A program made the position numbers and the translations under genes. A stretch of DNA of 64,000 bases, from contig NC_047062.1 of assembly GCF_902459465.1 (NCBI RefSeq), positions 26,343,866-26,407,865 of the forward strand. Direction: 5' to 3'. Position 1 is the first letter of the stretch. Every line of letters begins with the position of its first letter. The notes beneath the pieces were generated by a model. That model saw only the letters and a list, made by a program, of their open reading frames with translations, was not told the origin of the DNA and made no database searches. This document shows positions 11,801 through 24,200 of this stretch, in pieces. This stretch comes from Asterias rubens. Its lineage: Eukaryota; Echinodermata; Asteroidea; Forcipulatida; Asteriidae.

Positions 11801-13591
11801 TGAAGCCATTTTATAACAAGTTGTTGCATTACTGGTGAGTCCAATGGATTGGGTGTGATGTTTTACTATTGAGTGAAGCCATTTTATAATAAGTTGTTGC
11901 ATTACTGGTGAGTCCAATGGATTGGGTGTGATGTTTTACTATTGAGTGAAGCCATTTTATGGCAGCTGCAATTGACACTATTGTACTGTCAGAATTTGCG
12001 AACTTACTTATTTATGAACGATGAATGCGGCTAAACTGCAAATGATCTGATACACATGGGGGAGAAAAATATATATAGCTTTAGTTGGTGCAATCAAAAT
12101 AAGCTACACATACAAGGCTCTTTAACTTATTGGAACCCAAAAGAGAGTTCTTATTTCTTCCCAACTGTAGTGCACTAGATCCTTCAAATGTGATAAATTC
12201 TTTCGTCCAAGTTCTATTTAACAATACCAAAGTAATGGCCAAAAAGGTGAAGATGGCCACCAGGGAAAACTAAAGCTCCTTTACCGTTGCATAAATGTAA
12301 ATGTTTTAGGACTGCTGGAATCAATACTACTGGAGGAACTAACAAACAATTTTATTTGCCCAGTTCTGTGCAAAAGCATCCACCGCGAATGACCCGGGTT
12401 CCAAAACCTTGAGAAGAAACGGGGCAACTTGGAATTGTAAAAGCAAGCAAAACAATCTACGTAAATGGTCCCCATGCATCATTAATTGTTTGAAAAGTGC
12501 TGGGCTTTATTTCCCAGTCGTCCAAATCAATAAGCCTACTGACGAAATCTGCTTGTTCGTTACAAGTTGTTGTAGCCGATGAAAGGTGTGGCCTGAGCTC
12601 TTGGCTTGACCCGTGGGGACTGGTGAAGGGGGCCGTAAGCGAAGGGGCATTCTCTGGCCCAGTGACCGGCTGTCTTACAATTGTAGCACACACCATTTGG
12701 CAAGCCTGTGTAAAGACAAAACAAATCAAAAACGGAAGAAAAATGGAAATGAAGGGGCAATAGGGATTTGTCGTAACAAACTAGTTTAACTCTGATAAAA
12801 TGTTTTAAAGTATACTCAGCGACTGAAAAAGACCTGAACTGGAGACTCATAGATTCCTTTTGCTTATATACTATGTATACGCTTCAGCAGTTTGATATTA
12901 TGCTTCAATGAGTTTGGAATGTAATGGCACGATCGATCTCAGTATGGTGAAATCGTCTGCCAACGCCCTACGCACGTGACCCGGGGTGCTACACACACAA
13001 TAATTTTGGTATTCAAACAGACAAAACTAAATTTTCATGCTCCTTCGCTACGCTCATACGCATGAAAAACAGTTTTACCCTTATGAGCAACCAAAATATG
13101 TAAGCACACAGATAAGCAGTCAAGTATATTCTACGAATTTATTGAAAAACATGGGAATAAGGCCGGGATTCGGCCGACTCTGAACTTTGACAAAGAAAAA
13201 CGCAGTAAGTGGGTTTTACCTCGAAAAAGATTATTTTCACCAGAAGCAGCAGAATAATGCTTGTACGAAGACCCATCTTGGTAATTGTCAAAGACCAGTC
13301 TTCTCACTTGGTGTATCTCACTTTTTGTCGGCAGAAACTCTCACCCCTGTGAATTAGATTTACCCAGTCAATTTCCCCATTGTTAATTTATTTATTGTTT
13401 TTTTCAGTCCTACACCTTGATTCATTGACAGTTTCAGTTCTAAGAAATATATCAAATACTAAAACATTGTGTTTTGTTTTGTTCTCTTTTAGGCTGCATC
13501 ATGTCGTGACATTCCACATAATAACTTCTTCTTCTTCGATGGTTTAGACAGCACAGGAATGGTGATGTGCATTGATGACAGTAGTGAATGA
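5847..13591 (+). CDS. SAE1: SAE1, SUMO-activating enzyme subunit 1 (AOS1)
   Basis: Noncatalytic half of the heterodimeric SUMO E1. It pairs with UBA2/SAE2, which carries the catalytic cysteine, to adenylate SUMO. Exons: 5847-5938, 7129-7300, 7820-8076, 8780-8979, 9891-10041, 10327-10396, 13493-13591. The sum is 1041 nt, or 346 residues, the same length as human SAE1. All junctions are GT..AG and in phase. Landmarks: YDRQIRLWG at residues 17-25; nucleotide-binding GLSGLG at 41-46; VCLTCC at 127-132; a variable charged insert after EHEFVEE; CAIVGGVVAQEIIK near 300-314; HNNFFFFDG at 323-331. As expected for this subunit, no E1 catalytic cysteine is seen. Exon 5 has a tandemly duplicated acceptor 75 bp upstream (9816) giving a possible 25-residue in-frame insertion. 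Intron 6 (3.1 kb) holds tandem repeats and a gag-like remnant. Confidence 0.96.
6068..6202. mobile_element. Hairpin MITE (TTCCGTATGG family), copy 2
   Basis: Same arms and loop as 4912-5044, with one decayed arm (TTCCCTATGGCGCAACCAC). It lies in SAE1 intron 1. Confidence 0.8.
6196..6565. mobile_element. MITE, TTAAAGCCATTGGACC family, copy 1
   Basis: Closely matches 19231-19596, including GTTCACAGATTTACAAATAA, GAAACGCGCGGA and a terminal TTACCGAAAG..CCAATTGGCTTTAA. It abuts the hairpin MITE at 6068-6202 and its left terminus appears truncated. Confidence 0.8.
7403..7490 (+). mobile_element. tRNA-like SINE head fragment
   Basis: TAGTTTAGTTGGTAGAGTGC resembles a tRNA A-box arm, and TTGTTGGTTCATGTCTCGCT resembles a B box. 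The clover-leaf is not intact, so this is a SINE piece rather than a functional tRNA. It lies in SAE1 intron 2. Confidence 0.55.
8108..8383. mobile_element. MITE, TTGCCTTGGATCGGGC family
   Basis: Inverted ends TTAAAGTAACACGTTGCCTTGG and the reverse of it ending in GTCCCTTTAA. Further copies: 18594-18775 (half), 27800-28162 (full), 39841-40019 (half), 62938-63079 (compact 140-bp form). It lies in SAE1 intron 3. Confidence 0.85.
9054..9640. mobile_element. Hairpin MITE (GATCAGAGCATACTGATC family) split by another MITE
   Basis: The left half ends at about 9151 with GATCAGAGCATACTGATCAA; the right half resumes at about 9520 with CAGAACCAACACTTCTCAAA. The missing middle is the 9152-9517 element. 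Intact or partial relatives lie at 23280-23550 and 26920-27150. Confidence 0.7.
9152..9517. mobile_element. MITE A1 (GGCAGTGGACACTATTGGTAA family)
   Basis: Ends TTAAAGGCAGTGGATACTAT and the inverse ATAGTGTCCACTGCCTTTAA. Internal landmarks are GTGTATCTCAACATATGCAT and a GAGACCTC..GAGGTCTTG inner palindrome. It is the most abundant family in the window. Confidence 0.9.
9779..9928 (+). repeat. 75-bp tandem duplication covering the SAE1 exon 5 acceptor and exon start
   Basis: Two copies of a 75-bp unit, 9779-9853 and 9854-9928, differ at only two positions that I can see. Each contains a polypyrimidine tract, a TTTTCAG acceptor and the first ~38 nt of exon 5. Acceptors are after 9815 and after 9890. 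Because 75 is divisible by three and no stop lies between them, use of the upstream acceptor would add 25 codons, repeating the ALW-FQEEFGRNP block and inserting a Leu-rich stretch from the former intron. The downstream acceptor gives the family-typical protein. Confidence 0.9.
10966..11106. repeat. 141-bp direct repeat, left copy
   Basis: It begins TTTCATGCTCCTTCGCTACG and ends GGGATTCGGCCG. A near-identical copy lies at 13033-13176, same orientation. Both are in SAE1 intron 6 and bracket the gag-like remnant. Confidence 0.88.
11674..11962. repeat. 72/73-bp tandem repeat, four copies
   Basis: Units begin AAGTTGTTGCATTACTGG at 11674, 11746, 11818 and 11891. Copies are almost identical. The 84-aa minus ORF across it is a repeat artefact. 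It lies in SAE1 intron 6. Confidence 0.92.
12560..12700 (-). pseudogene. Gag-like CCHC zinc-knuckle remnant
   Basis: A minus-strand frame reads CYNCKTAGHWAREC at 12688-12647, a perfect C-x2-C-x4-H-x4-C knuckle as in retroelement Gag nucleocapsid regions. A Pro/Arg-rich tail and a stop at 12560 follow. Upstream the frame is intron-like and a possible acceptor (TTTACACAG) precedes GLPNG. I see no reverse transcriptase or integrase nearby. Best read as an eroded retroelement fragment; a cellular zinc-knuckle exon is less likely. Confidence 0.55.
13033..13176. repeat. 141-bp direct repeat, right copy
   Basis: Copy of 10966-11106 with a few substitutions and small gaps (GAGCAACCAAAATATGTAAG where the left copy is shorter). 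Confidence 0.88.
13280..13340. mobile_element. MITE A fragment
   Basis: GGTAATTGTCAAAGACCAGT and CTTGGTGTATCTCA match the left end of the A family; the rest is missing. It lies just upstream of SAE1 exon 7. Confidence 0.7.
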
Positions 13592-14999
13592 ATGTAGTCT
13601 TCATAGCTTCAGATGAAGACATCATTGGGGGGGGGGTTCGTTGTTGGTTTAACACCCAGTACATGTTCTCAAGTTTACATATTGCGCAACATTGCAGAAA
13701 TGTGTTTGCAGAACCATTGTATCTTGCAGAGTAATGCTTTGTGCATAAACACTGTTTCTCAGTACGCACTAGTTTTATGTGTACATCCAGGGTATTTTAA
13801 CAAGATTTGACGTTTTGATAATTTCAAACATGTGCCTAACCTAAGGGCTAGTTTAGGGGATTTTATACCTTTTTGCGTTGAGCATACAGACCGCAGTGTC
13901 AAGCAGTACCAACCGGCTCTTCTCAGAGCCACCATTACTCATCCAAAGAGATATTTTCATGGTGTCACTGCTAACCTTACTTTTAAACAATGTTCTTTTG
14001 ACCGTTTTGAACATGACGTCATCATTTGAATACCTGCCCTGCAACATGGCGTCTACAAGCGTGTGCATGCATACCGCCCTGCCCTGCAACATGGCGTCTA
14101 CAAGCGTGTGCATGCATACCACCCTGCCCTACAAGATGGCCACTTTCATAGCAACAAATGGGTTATACGATACGGTCTATTGGTCCATTATAAGTGGCAT
14201 TTACACTGTATGCGACACAGATTATCTTTTTATCTCAGTAAAACCATTGATGTAGAAATACAAGGACTCGCATCAAAAGACCACAAACATTTTGGAGAAT
14301 ACAGTACAAATCCAATTGAACCATCAGCTGATTCTTATCATTGAACATGAAAGATCCTTTGTGCATAGACTCAAAACCACAGTAGATCATATTGAATTGT
14401 CAGACAGTAGGAGGGTTAATAATTAGAAAGTTTATTTGTCATCAAAAATCTTGGGAATTGGATATCTTGCCCATCCCCCTTCCTATCTTCCACAGCAATG
14501 CTCACATTTTTGTGGCACCGAGTATGAATTGGCAGTTTTGGATGCGGCTGCAACTGTATCACAACATCCTCATGCGTTGAAGTATAGGGCACCCTTAGCA
14601 ACAGCCGTAGCTGCCAATTTGGCTACGACCAAAGTTTCAAATATTTGAACCTGGTATAAAAACTATTATATAACACCCAAGCAGATCCTTGCCATTTGGT
14701 TGGAGAATTGTCCGTCACGTGGTAGCAAATAAAAGTACTATTGACGCTACGTCACTCACCGTGCATTTTTCGTTCCATCCGAAAAGTACTGTTGCACGCT
14801 GAGTAAAAACATCACTGCGTGCGCGTGTCTAGTCTTTGGTAACGCAGCAGTGTTACAAGGCACGTACTACACAAAAGAAACGGGTGTAACTTCACAATTA
14901 AAATTTGTAGACCTACACTTTGTTTGTTTTGAAAGTTGTATCCTCCAATCAAAATAACAAAGATCTACTTGGATGTTATATAAAACAAATAATGAATGT

Positions 15000-15145
15000 T
15001 TTTCATTTGTGCAATGGTGCAAATATTTTCATTCGATGAAAAAGATGGAATGTTCCATTCAACTCGGCTCCGCCCTGTTGAATAGAGTATTCCATCTTTC
15101 AACTTATGAACATATTCGCACCATTGCATTCATAAACATTCATTA
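15000..15145. mobile_element. Palindromic element around ATGGAATGTTCCATT
   Basis: Arms TGAATGTTTTTCATTTGTGC with GATGGAATGTTCCATTCAAC and their inverses close on a CTCGGCTCCGCCCTG loop. The loop resembles those at 54174 and 58106. Confidence 0.7.
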
Positions 15146-17912
15146 TTTGTATACTTGATCTCAACAAAAATATTCCTAATCACACTCACAGTAACACTTA
15201 ATTTAACCACAAGGGCACTTGATTGCCAATTCTCATGAGTATTCAAACACTATCAGTACCTTGAGTTCCCATGTACAATACTTTCACACGCGAAGGACAC
15301 AAAATCACACACTTGTCTTAAACGTTTGAACATGCACCAGACTTGCAGAGGTACATTCATGTATTTGTACAAACGGTACATGCAAAGTTTTCTGATTTAT
15401 TATGTAACGCAATTTCTTTCTGAAATATTTCCTTTCTGTTTAGCAAATCAAAAGAAGGTAATTATTGGAATGAAAAAAAATAATGTTTTGCTTTCATTAC
15501 ACTTTGAAAGAATACACTGCCAGGCATTGCAAACAACAGCATTTTGTCCCACTAGTACACATTTGTTGCTTGTATTAGTTACTCAAAATACATGCTTTTC
15601 CATTCACAAGCAAACTTGATTTATACAATGACTATTGAATGGCAGAAAAAATATGAAAATTTTCACACTTGGTTTTCTGTCTATTTAACACTGAAACATT
15701 AATCCCTTTGACAAACATTCAAATTTCTCAAATTAGTTAACCAAACTGTCAAAGACACAGAAACAGAGATGATGCTTTCCCTGTGGGACTTAACGCAAAG
15801 TCACAGGTGAGATTTATGGTAGCCACAATGAGAAAAACTACGGGTGACCAAATAAACCCCAAATTTACTGTTATTTATCGTTTTATTACAAATGTTGTCA
15901 CGTTACCAAAACCACCAATAAACAATTGTTGCTACCAAAAACACCAATGTATCAATCATTTAATTTAAGAGGGTTAAACAAATTTTTTTAAATTGTACAT
16001 TGTGTCAACCTAGATATGAATTTTCAGCTACTTACAAGTTTCCCATAAAAATGGTGGTCGATGATTGGAAACGAAAATATGGTATTTGCAGTTTTTGTTT
16101 TGGAATCAAGAAAGCGTTAATTACATCTTGATAAAAAATGTTGCATTGAGTGAGTATTCTAATAGTGAATACGGATCCCTTCTTTGTCAATTTCAATCGG
16201 TCGTATTTAATTTTAAATTTAGTAGTATCTGGTTCAATGCTCTCCTAAGTAATCTGTGGAATAATTTTGTAAACGTTTTGTAGACCAAAATGTGGAGGTT
16301 TTATGTAATAAAAAAGCAGTTTGTAATAATTATGTTGTGTTGTACAATTATTAATGTCAATTGTCCGTTACATATTGCATAATAGTTTTGGTGAGCTTTG
16401 GTAGCCAATCAAATACCATGCTTTGCGACAGCTCTTTCTGCTTAAACATGTTCTCTCTATGACCTTATGCATTGACGTCACCCAGCCGCCATCTTAGAGG
16501 TAAAATGATGACGAAACAATCAAAACACACAGATTTGTACGCCACAGATTTGGCAAATGAACAGCAGCTTTTTGACCTCTAGGTGAGGGGACCCTACTGA
16601 TATGACATGTGCATGAGGTCAACTCCAAACTCTACTTCCAATAGTTCAACATGATTTTGGATACAGCTTAACTTACTGACAGCTTGCAAATGAAATACAT
16701 GTACTACCATTGCGTGCTGGTTTGTGGTTTGGGGACAATCCAAAACCTTTACCTGCACACATTATTTTCATAAAGTGAAACCAGGCATTATAATTTACAT
16801 TATCAAAACCATCTCGGAAAAATGAATGTATTTCACTTAGTTATTGTACTTTTTAAGAATGCATATCACGTAATATAAAATTTGCTTTTTTTTTTTAGGA
16901 ACATGACAAAAGTCAAGTTCTTAACTTTTATGAATCATGATCACATCATGAGAAAAGACACCTTATACAAAACTATACAGAAAGTAATTGAGGGAAATGA
17001 AGGTGGTTTATTCACACCAAGGCCTAATTTCATAGAGCTGCTTAACCACAACAAGTAGCTAAGCACAATAAACTTATCCTTACCAGAACAAGGTTACCAG
17101 CCAAAATCCCATGTCACACGCACTACTGTACCTTTCACTGGTATCCTGCTTATTCCTGCTTGACATAAAACTTGTTATCAAAATTAAGCAGCTCTATGAA
17201 ATGTGGGCCCGGATTCCATGATTGCACCCTAATTTAAAATTAGTTATTGGCTTAAAAATAGCATTATTTGGGTTTTTAGAAAGAAATATACAACATTGGT
17301 GTTCTTATATAGCGCACATATCACAGCAGCTATAAATCAAGGCGCTGCAACATTATCCCTGTTCCACAAAATGTACCGGGTACTTCAATCATTCAAAGTT
17401 TCTCAACTACCTGGGGATCATACAACCTTCCAACAGTGTCACACTATTCACCCAGAAAATTGTACGAAATATAAACCGACATATGTTGCCCATGTCGGTT
17501 TTAGGACCATGTTGTGTTAGGACTGCATTATACTCAGTACTTTCCCCAAGCTCTGTTAATTCAAACCCACGATTTTTGCAAACCGAACCCGACCCGAGTA
17601 ATATGCCTGTGACTTTTTCACAGAGCTCGAGAAAGTACCGAGTATACAGTGCTAACACATATCGGTGTTAAGGGGTAAAACCAAAATTAATATTCGTTAT
17701 CCCCCGATGCAAATTGCTATCTATTAAATAAAAGAGAAGTAACTTGTTCTTAAGAGGCTGTTTAAAACCTTGCAGGGTTGTGGACCTGAGCCAAAATATT
17801 GTACATTATCTTTATTTGAAGAGATTATATACACCAGAGACCCCAGATTCACCAACATCGTACCTTATATTGATTCAAAGAGAGTATGCATCCCAGAATC
17901 AGCAGCATTAAG

Positions 17913-18059
17913 CCTGGTTCATACTTCCTGTCAACGTCAATAATTTGCTACGACAATTCCTGTTGCCCTGTGCTGAACTCCAGCAAAACATTTGGAATCG
18001 CAGCGAAAACAGAGCTGTAACGTCAAATTTGTTTCGCAGGAAGTATGAGCCGGGCTTGA
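17913..18059. mobile_element. Palindromic MITE, GTTCATACTTCCTG family
   Basis: Arms run from GCCTGGTTCATACTTCCTG to CAGGAAGTATGAGCCGGGC. Further copies: 22262-22433, 32463-32645, 36921-37081, 40208-40354, 62703-62889. Copies are about 150-190 bp and share TCAACTCCTGCGAAAC-like cores. Confidence 0.85.
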
Positions 18060-18271
18060 CAGACAAAAGGCCACTGAATTGTATCTTATATTGATTCAAA
18101 GAAAGCCTGCATACCCGAACCAGCAAAAAACTACATCCAACGGGTGACTCTCTCTTAATATGCACAGCAACTGACTGTATACAACAAAACTATCCCAAAG
18201 GCTTCCTCCCACGATTCCGAAAAATACCGTTTGAATATAAGGTTAAATAAATAAACCTGTTTGATCGATGT

Positions 18272-21200
18272 CTACATTTTGAGTGACATGAGCCAGTCAG
18301 TGGCCATGTTGACGTCTGGCTTCCTTATAACCAGTACATTGTTGCTCTGGTTGAAGCTGAACTCTACATGGTGGGTGCTTATCGCTGCAGAAAAGGAGGA
18401 GGAGAGAGAAATCAGGATTAAAAATACAATAGAGTTGCACGACCTTGAATGGCCACAGCAATTTTCCTCTGATAAGGGGCAATTCTATGAAGAAAAAAAA
18501 AGGCAAACTGTATTGCAAAAGCACAGAGCATCATGGCAAATGCTGTGGAGGCCATGGATTTATTAATGTACACTCACTTTTTGTAGACAACATTAAATGG
18601 CCGGCCGTGTTAGTTTGTGACGTAAAATGAAAAGCGTGCAATTTTGAGTGATACTTGTGTGGATCATTATATTCTACTTTTAAAACATCTTTCTAACCAT
18701 ATGCATTTCATAACAAATGGTTTCAAACGCTTTTCATAGACCGACTCGTCTGATCCAAGGCAACGTGTTCCTTTAAGCAAACAAGTCGTGGAACAAACAT
18801 TCAAATTTTATAAACGTGTTATTACGGAAAACATAATCACAGTTTTGCCACTTTAGCCCTTTCTCAACATGATTAAAATACATTCCTTATGTCTAGTAAG
18901 ACAAAACGGAAATGTTTGTGTGGATACTTACTGTCTCCTGAGAGTTCGATGACCTTTGGTGACCTCGCTACACCAATCACAACCACTCTCTCTAGCCAAG
19001 ATTTAGTCTGGTACCTGCCGTTCATATCAACAGACCTGAACAAATTATCAACAAAATTCTCTGTGAGTCCTCTTTAGATTTAAATAAGGAAATCAATGTG
19101 TGGTGAAGAGGTTTTAAACTAGTGGTTTAAACCCGCCGAGGCCTGGTTCTTGAAAATTTTTCCGAGACAAAGTCGAGGTAAACTATCAAGAACCAGGCCT
19201 CGGCGGGTTTAAAGCACAAGTTTAAAACCGATTTAAAGCCATTGGACCCTTTCGGTACAGAAAAAAAAATAAGTTCACAGATTTACAAATAACTTACAGG
19301 GTTTACAGAAGGTACATGTAGTGGTGAAATACTTCTCTTGAAATATTATTCCATGAAATGCTTTACTTTTTGAGAAAACAATAAAACAATATCAATTCTC
19401 GTTAATGAGAATTACAGATTTATTTTAAACACATGTTATGACATGGCGAAACGCGCGGATACAAGGGTGGGTTTTCCCGTTATTTTCTCCCGACTCCGAT
19501 GACCGATTAAGCCCAAATTTTCACAGGTTTGTTATTTGATATAGAAGTTGTGGGCCTTGGACAATACTGTTTACCGAAAGGTCCAATGGCTTTAACACAC
19601 TTTGATTCCCATTCATAAATACCTTTTCGGTCAAAAAAACATCAACGCTTTTTGCTCAAAAAGTAAAAAAAAACGCAAAATTTTAAATGTTCAATGATTT
19701 CTTTCAACACAACACCCCTCCAGCTATGAAATGGTAAGGCCCTCGGGTAAACAACTCCTTATAAGGAGATTGGTGCGCGTCGCACTATCGTGTGATGTGG
19801 CACAACTGTTCCAGCCGTTGCTCTCGACCAATAGGAACGATTAAACTGTCTGATAAGCACAGGTGCTAGCTCGCGTGTCAGCGCATGTTTAAACATTTTT
19901 AACTGGTGTTATATCATCCGTTTCAACACCCCTCTCGACCAATCAGAATGGATAAACTGTCTTAGGTATTTATGAATGTAAAGTATAAACCATAACCCCA
20001 ATTTTGTTTAATGTGTAACATCACAAGGCCCTGAGCGACCACTTCAAGGTGAGGCATACACAAAAGTTGGGCTATCGACCAAAATCCACTGCCACCACCA
20101 GGGGGCAAGTTGTCACCTACTCCTTGACTGACACAGGGTACCAAATTCACAGTCCATAAGGATGTAGGCATGGGGCATCATTCTCTAGGAGCCTCGTTGG
20201 TAGAGCAGAATTCATTACCTTCCCATCTTTTTACGAAACAGTTGCTCAAGGGCACACGTGTCATGCTCCTGCTTGTATACTTGTAAACTGTTTATCTCGG
20301 TACAGTATCGGTCAAATATTTTAAAGGATTTGGGTACTTTTTCTAACACACAACACAATGTCCACAGATTAACATTAAACTTACACAATTTGAAGATAAT
20401 GATAATACAAAGCTTCCCTTAAAATATTAGTTGCCGAGGTGCTGTAGTTTTTGAGAAATAAGTAAACCAATGTCATGAAATATGTTTTTAAAAGCTAAAA
20501 ATAATTTTCGTCTCATGATCATTGAGACGAAAATTATTTTCATGTCATTGTTTTACTCATTTCTCAAAAACTACAGCTCCTCAGCAACTAATGTTTTCAG
20601 GGAAGCTTTATACTACCATTATCTTCAAACTGTGTAAGTTTAGTGTAAATCTGTAGACATTGTGTTTTTCGTTCTACAAAAGGACATAGACCCTTTTATA
20701 ATAACAACAATAATCGTTTTTTTATATAGCGTCTGTACACTGTGTCTCGAAGCGTTTCCAACATTATTAACCCTGATCACTGGGCCATTTCATTCCATCT
20801 CAGCTCCCTGGGTGTAAACGGCCTGTGCTGCCAAATGTGTTTAGCGCACTAAGCTAAACCAACCACAATAACCATCTCTGCCCTTACAGGTACCCATTTA
20901 CCCCTGGGTGGAGAGAAGCAAGAATAGTTAAATGCCTTGCTCAGGGACACAAATGTCACGACCGGGATTTAAACTCACACTCTTTAAAAATGTCATTCAC
21001 AAGCCAAACAGCTTTGTTTGTCAGTGTTTCCCTTCTTGGGGTAACAGTAGTGGGAAGAATTGATTCCACATCTTGCCCTACTCCTTACCTTGATTGAATA
21101 ATGTTGTTCTTGTAAGTGATATGTTTGTACTGAAAGAGCCCTGATTTGTAATCAAAACTGTGTCCATCGTCCATGTATAACTGACCAGCTGCTTCTTGCT

Positions 21201-24200
21201 GTGGATAGAAAAATCAGTCCGGTGAAAAGAGAACTCCTCAATTGAGGATTAATAATATGCGTTATTTTGATCAGGCATATCACTACGAGGTCAGAATAGA
21301 CTTCAAAGTCTCAAAGGTATAGACACCTTGCACAATGCAAAATGCAACAGGGACGCTGAGGTCTCGCGCACATGTTTGCACACAAAGAATGGCTATCGTC
21401 CAATGATTTGCCTCCTTTGGCATCAGTGACAACGTTTTTTGGCCTTAGTGAGGGCGCTTTCTGAAACACTGTTACGAAATTAAGTTGGGACAGTTGACTT
21501 TCCTTCAATCCAGTCTGGGCCTTTGCACTGACGATACATGTATGTACTCTGGGGCTGGCAAAAATTATACTCCGAAAGTTGCAAATTGTTTTTTTTATTT
21601 TGGTATCTAAGCAAAAAAAAACAAACAAAAAACATCCTTTTATAGGGAAAACAGGCAGCATAGGAAATGGAAAGAAGTACACCAAAAGGTGGAGAAATAA
21701 AAAACTGTTTCTATTGATGTACTCTACTCTTGGTCTTTACCTTGGTATCTAAGGCTACAATGAGTGTGTAAGGATCTGCAATTCCTAGTGTTGAGCAGCG
21801 ACGAACCCTCTCTTTACGAGGTACGATGGTTCCACCACGCTGATATACTGGGATCTATACAAACACAAATACATCATCAATAATACTCTACACTAATGAT
21901 GTCTCTGATCAGCAGAATATGGGTTCGAGTCCATAGCCTTGACACTTGTGTCCTTAAGCAAGACACTTAACCATTGCTTCATCCTTTGGATGGGACGTAA
22001 AGCCACTGGTCCAATGTGTTGTGTAACGCATGTAAAAAGAACCCAGTACACTTATCAAAAAGAGATGGAGGTTGTCCCGGTGTTCCTGGCTGTGGCTGCT
22101 GTATGCGCCGTAGCACCTTTATAAGGTGCTACATAATTGGGTCTCAGAATTCATAACTTTCAATAACCTATCTTTCTGTACTCAGCGCCTTGAGTACCTT
22201 GTTGGTAGATATGTGAGCTATATAAGACTTCAATATCATTATTATTTTATTATGTCACTTTTAAGCTTGGTTCCCGCGAATGCAAATGCGATACGAATTT
22301 TAAGGTCACAACTTGGCAACAAATAATTCGCAACAGCTCAACTCCTGCAAAACATTTACTACGAAAAAAGCCCTGCGACATAAAAATTTGCTTCGCATTC
22401 GCATTTGCAGTTAGTATGAAACGAGCTTACCTCAGACAAACTCACGCGATCAGCATTTGTGCGCCAGACCACTTTAGTAGTAGAGTCAGTACACAAGAGT
22501 AAGCATCAAGCTTATGAATACACTTATGTATTGGACACTTCTTTTTAGCAGAAGTGTGGATTGCTATTAATACAGAAACATGTTCTCACAATAAATATAT
22601 ACTACATCATTGGAGTAAATTCATCCTATCCGTTCGTTTTTAACACACAGGACATACAACCACACATTATATTTTGTGCATCCTTGTTGAGAAATATTTT
22701 CTTCTTTCCTTTGTCCCTGTAGTTAAGAACCTTCCATATACTTTGTACACACATTCCTTGTGGGACACCCCAGTAATTAGCATTCCCTTATGGGGACCTT
22801 TTGTGTTCCTCTTTTGTTTTATTATTGGTTTCCATAAGATATTGAATATGAAATCAAACTTTTCTGTGAACTTTTTAAAAAAACTTGATGGAGAATGTAC
22901 AGTACAGTAGTATTCATTACATCAAGCATGTAAACAATGGTAAGTTTGCTTCCATTTAGCTGTGTATAAATTGTACTAACATGCAGCTCTTGTCGATCTT
23001 TTGTAAACATGTGATATGAAAATTCTAAATGTCTGTAAATATATTGTGCATGAAACCCGTTCCATTTTCCTTTCTGTTATTGTTGATTTTATTTGCTTCT
23101 ACCTTCCTCACGGAATGATAAATTTGCTCCCTAGTTTTTTACCTTTTCTAGATTAACAAAAACAGACTGTGTACTGGGACCGACAAACTTCTCCAGAGTG
23201 TTGACGTCATACCAAACCTGGAGAAAAACAATCCCAAACCAAGCAACATTACGCACAATTTAGATGAATGTTTTTTTAGGTGAGGTTTGCGGTAACACAT
23301 GTGAAAATCTCTTATGAGTAGTGCTGGTTCTGAAAAGAACCAGTGGTTAAAGACTCAACGTTTCGATCAGTATGCTCTGACAGTCATCTTCTTCCCCTGA
23401 AGGCGATCAGAGCATACTGATCAAAACATTGAGTGCCAACCACCAGTTCTTTTCAGAACCTACACTACTCAAAAAAGAGAATTTCACATGGTGCTAGGGC
23501 AAACCTCACCTAAGTCTACTTTCCGCCATGCAAAGTTTCAAATTATTAATTAATGGTTTATTTATTTCAGCATAACTTATTAAAAAGACACTTGCAGTAA
23601 AAAAAAAAATAAAAAAAGCAGAAAACATTAAATTTTCAAAACACAACCCCAGAATTACATAAGGTTCCTTATTACAGAACTGTTGCTAAACCAGATATCT
23701 TTGAGAAACGTACCACATTCTCTCCAGGGAAATAAACACTGACTGAGTTTGCACCTGGATCAGTCACAGGCTTCACAAGAAGGGATTCACCTAAAAGAAG
23801 AACAAGAAACAAATTATAAATCATAACCTTGTAAATAAATAAAAAATTAACAATTTATAACCTTAAACAATTGTATCAAAATGCTCAACTATTTTGTATT
23901 TGTTGATCAGGGGCCATTCAGAAGTCAATGATTTAAAATTTAGATCCCCCCCCAACTGTAGGCACAAGCTTAGTGAGATAAGTCTGGGCATTAAAACGGT
24001 AATCTTTGTCATCTTTTTTTTTTAAACTATGGAAATAATGGTTGGTTTACACTGTCCTTACCTATCATGTACTGATTGTCCATTGAGAATGTAGATTCAT
24101 CCTCAGGAAACTCCTGCCACATTGGTCTGTAATAAAAACACAGGATACAACAAGCATTATGAGTATTGAACCCAATCACTGATGTCACATGCAGCTACTA

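Larger units (their letters stand above)
13592..18271. other. Intergenic region between convergent SAE1 and GANAB ends
   Basis: No coding exon recognised. It holds a CCTGCAACATGGCGTCTACA tandem pair at about 14036-14135 (period 53), a palindrome at 15000-15145, a fragment of a TGACGTCA-containing MITE at 16450-16520 related to 56129-56288, a SINE piece at 17525-17690 and a CCCGGTTCATACTTCC palindrome at 17913-18059. AATAAA signals on the plus strand at 14728 and 16307 could end SAE1 transcripts. TTTATT at 17811 is a candidate minus-strand poly(A) signal for GANAB. Confidence 0.6.

Noticed and set aside
13853..14255. ORFs of 89-125 codons around CATGGCGTCTACAAG repeats
   Set aside because: Generated by a 53-bp tandem duplication in the SAE1 3' region; no splice sites or homology.
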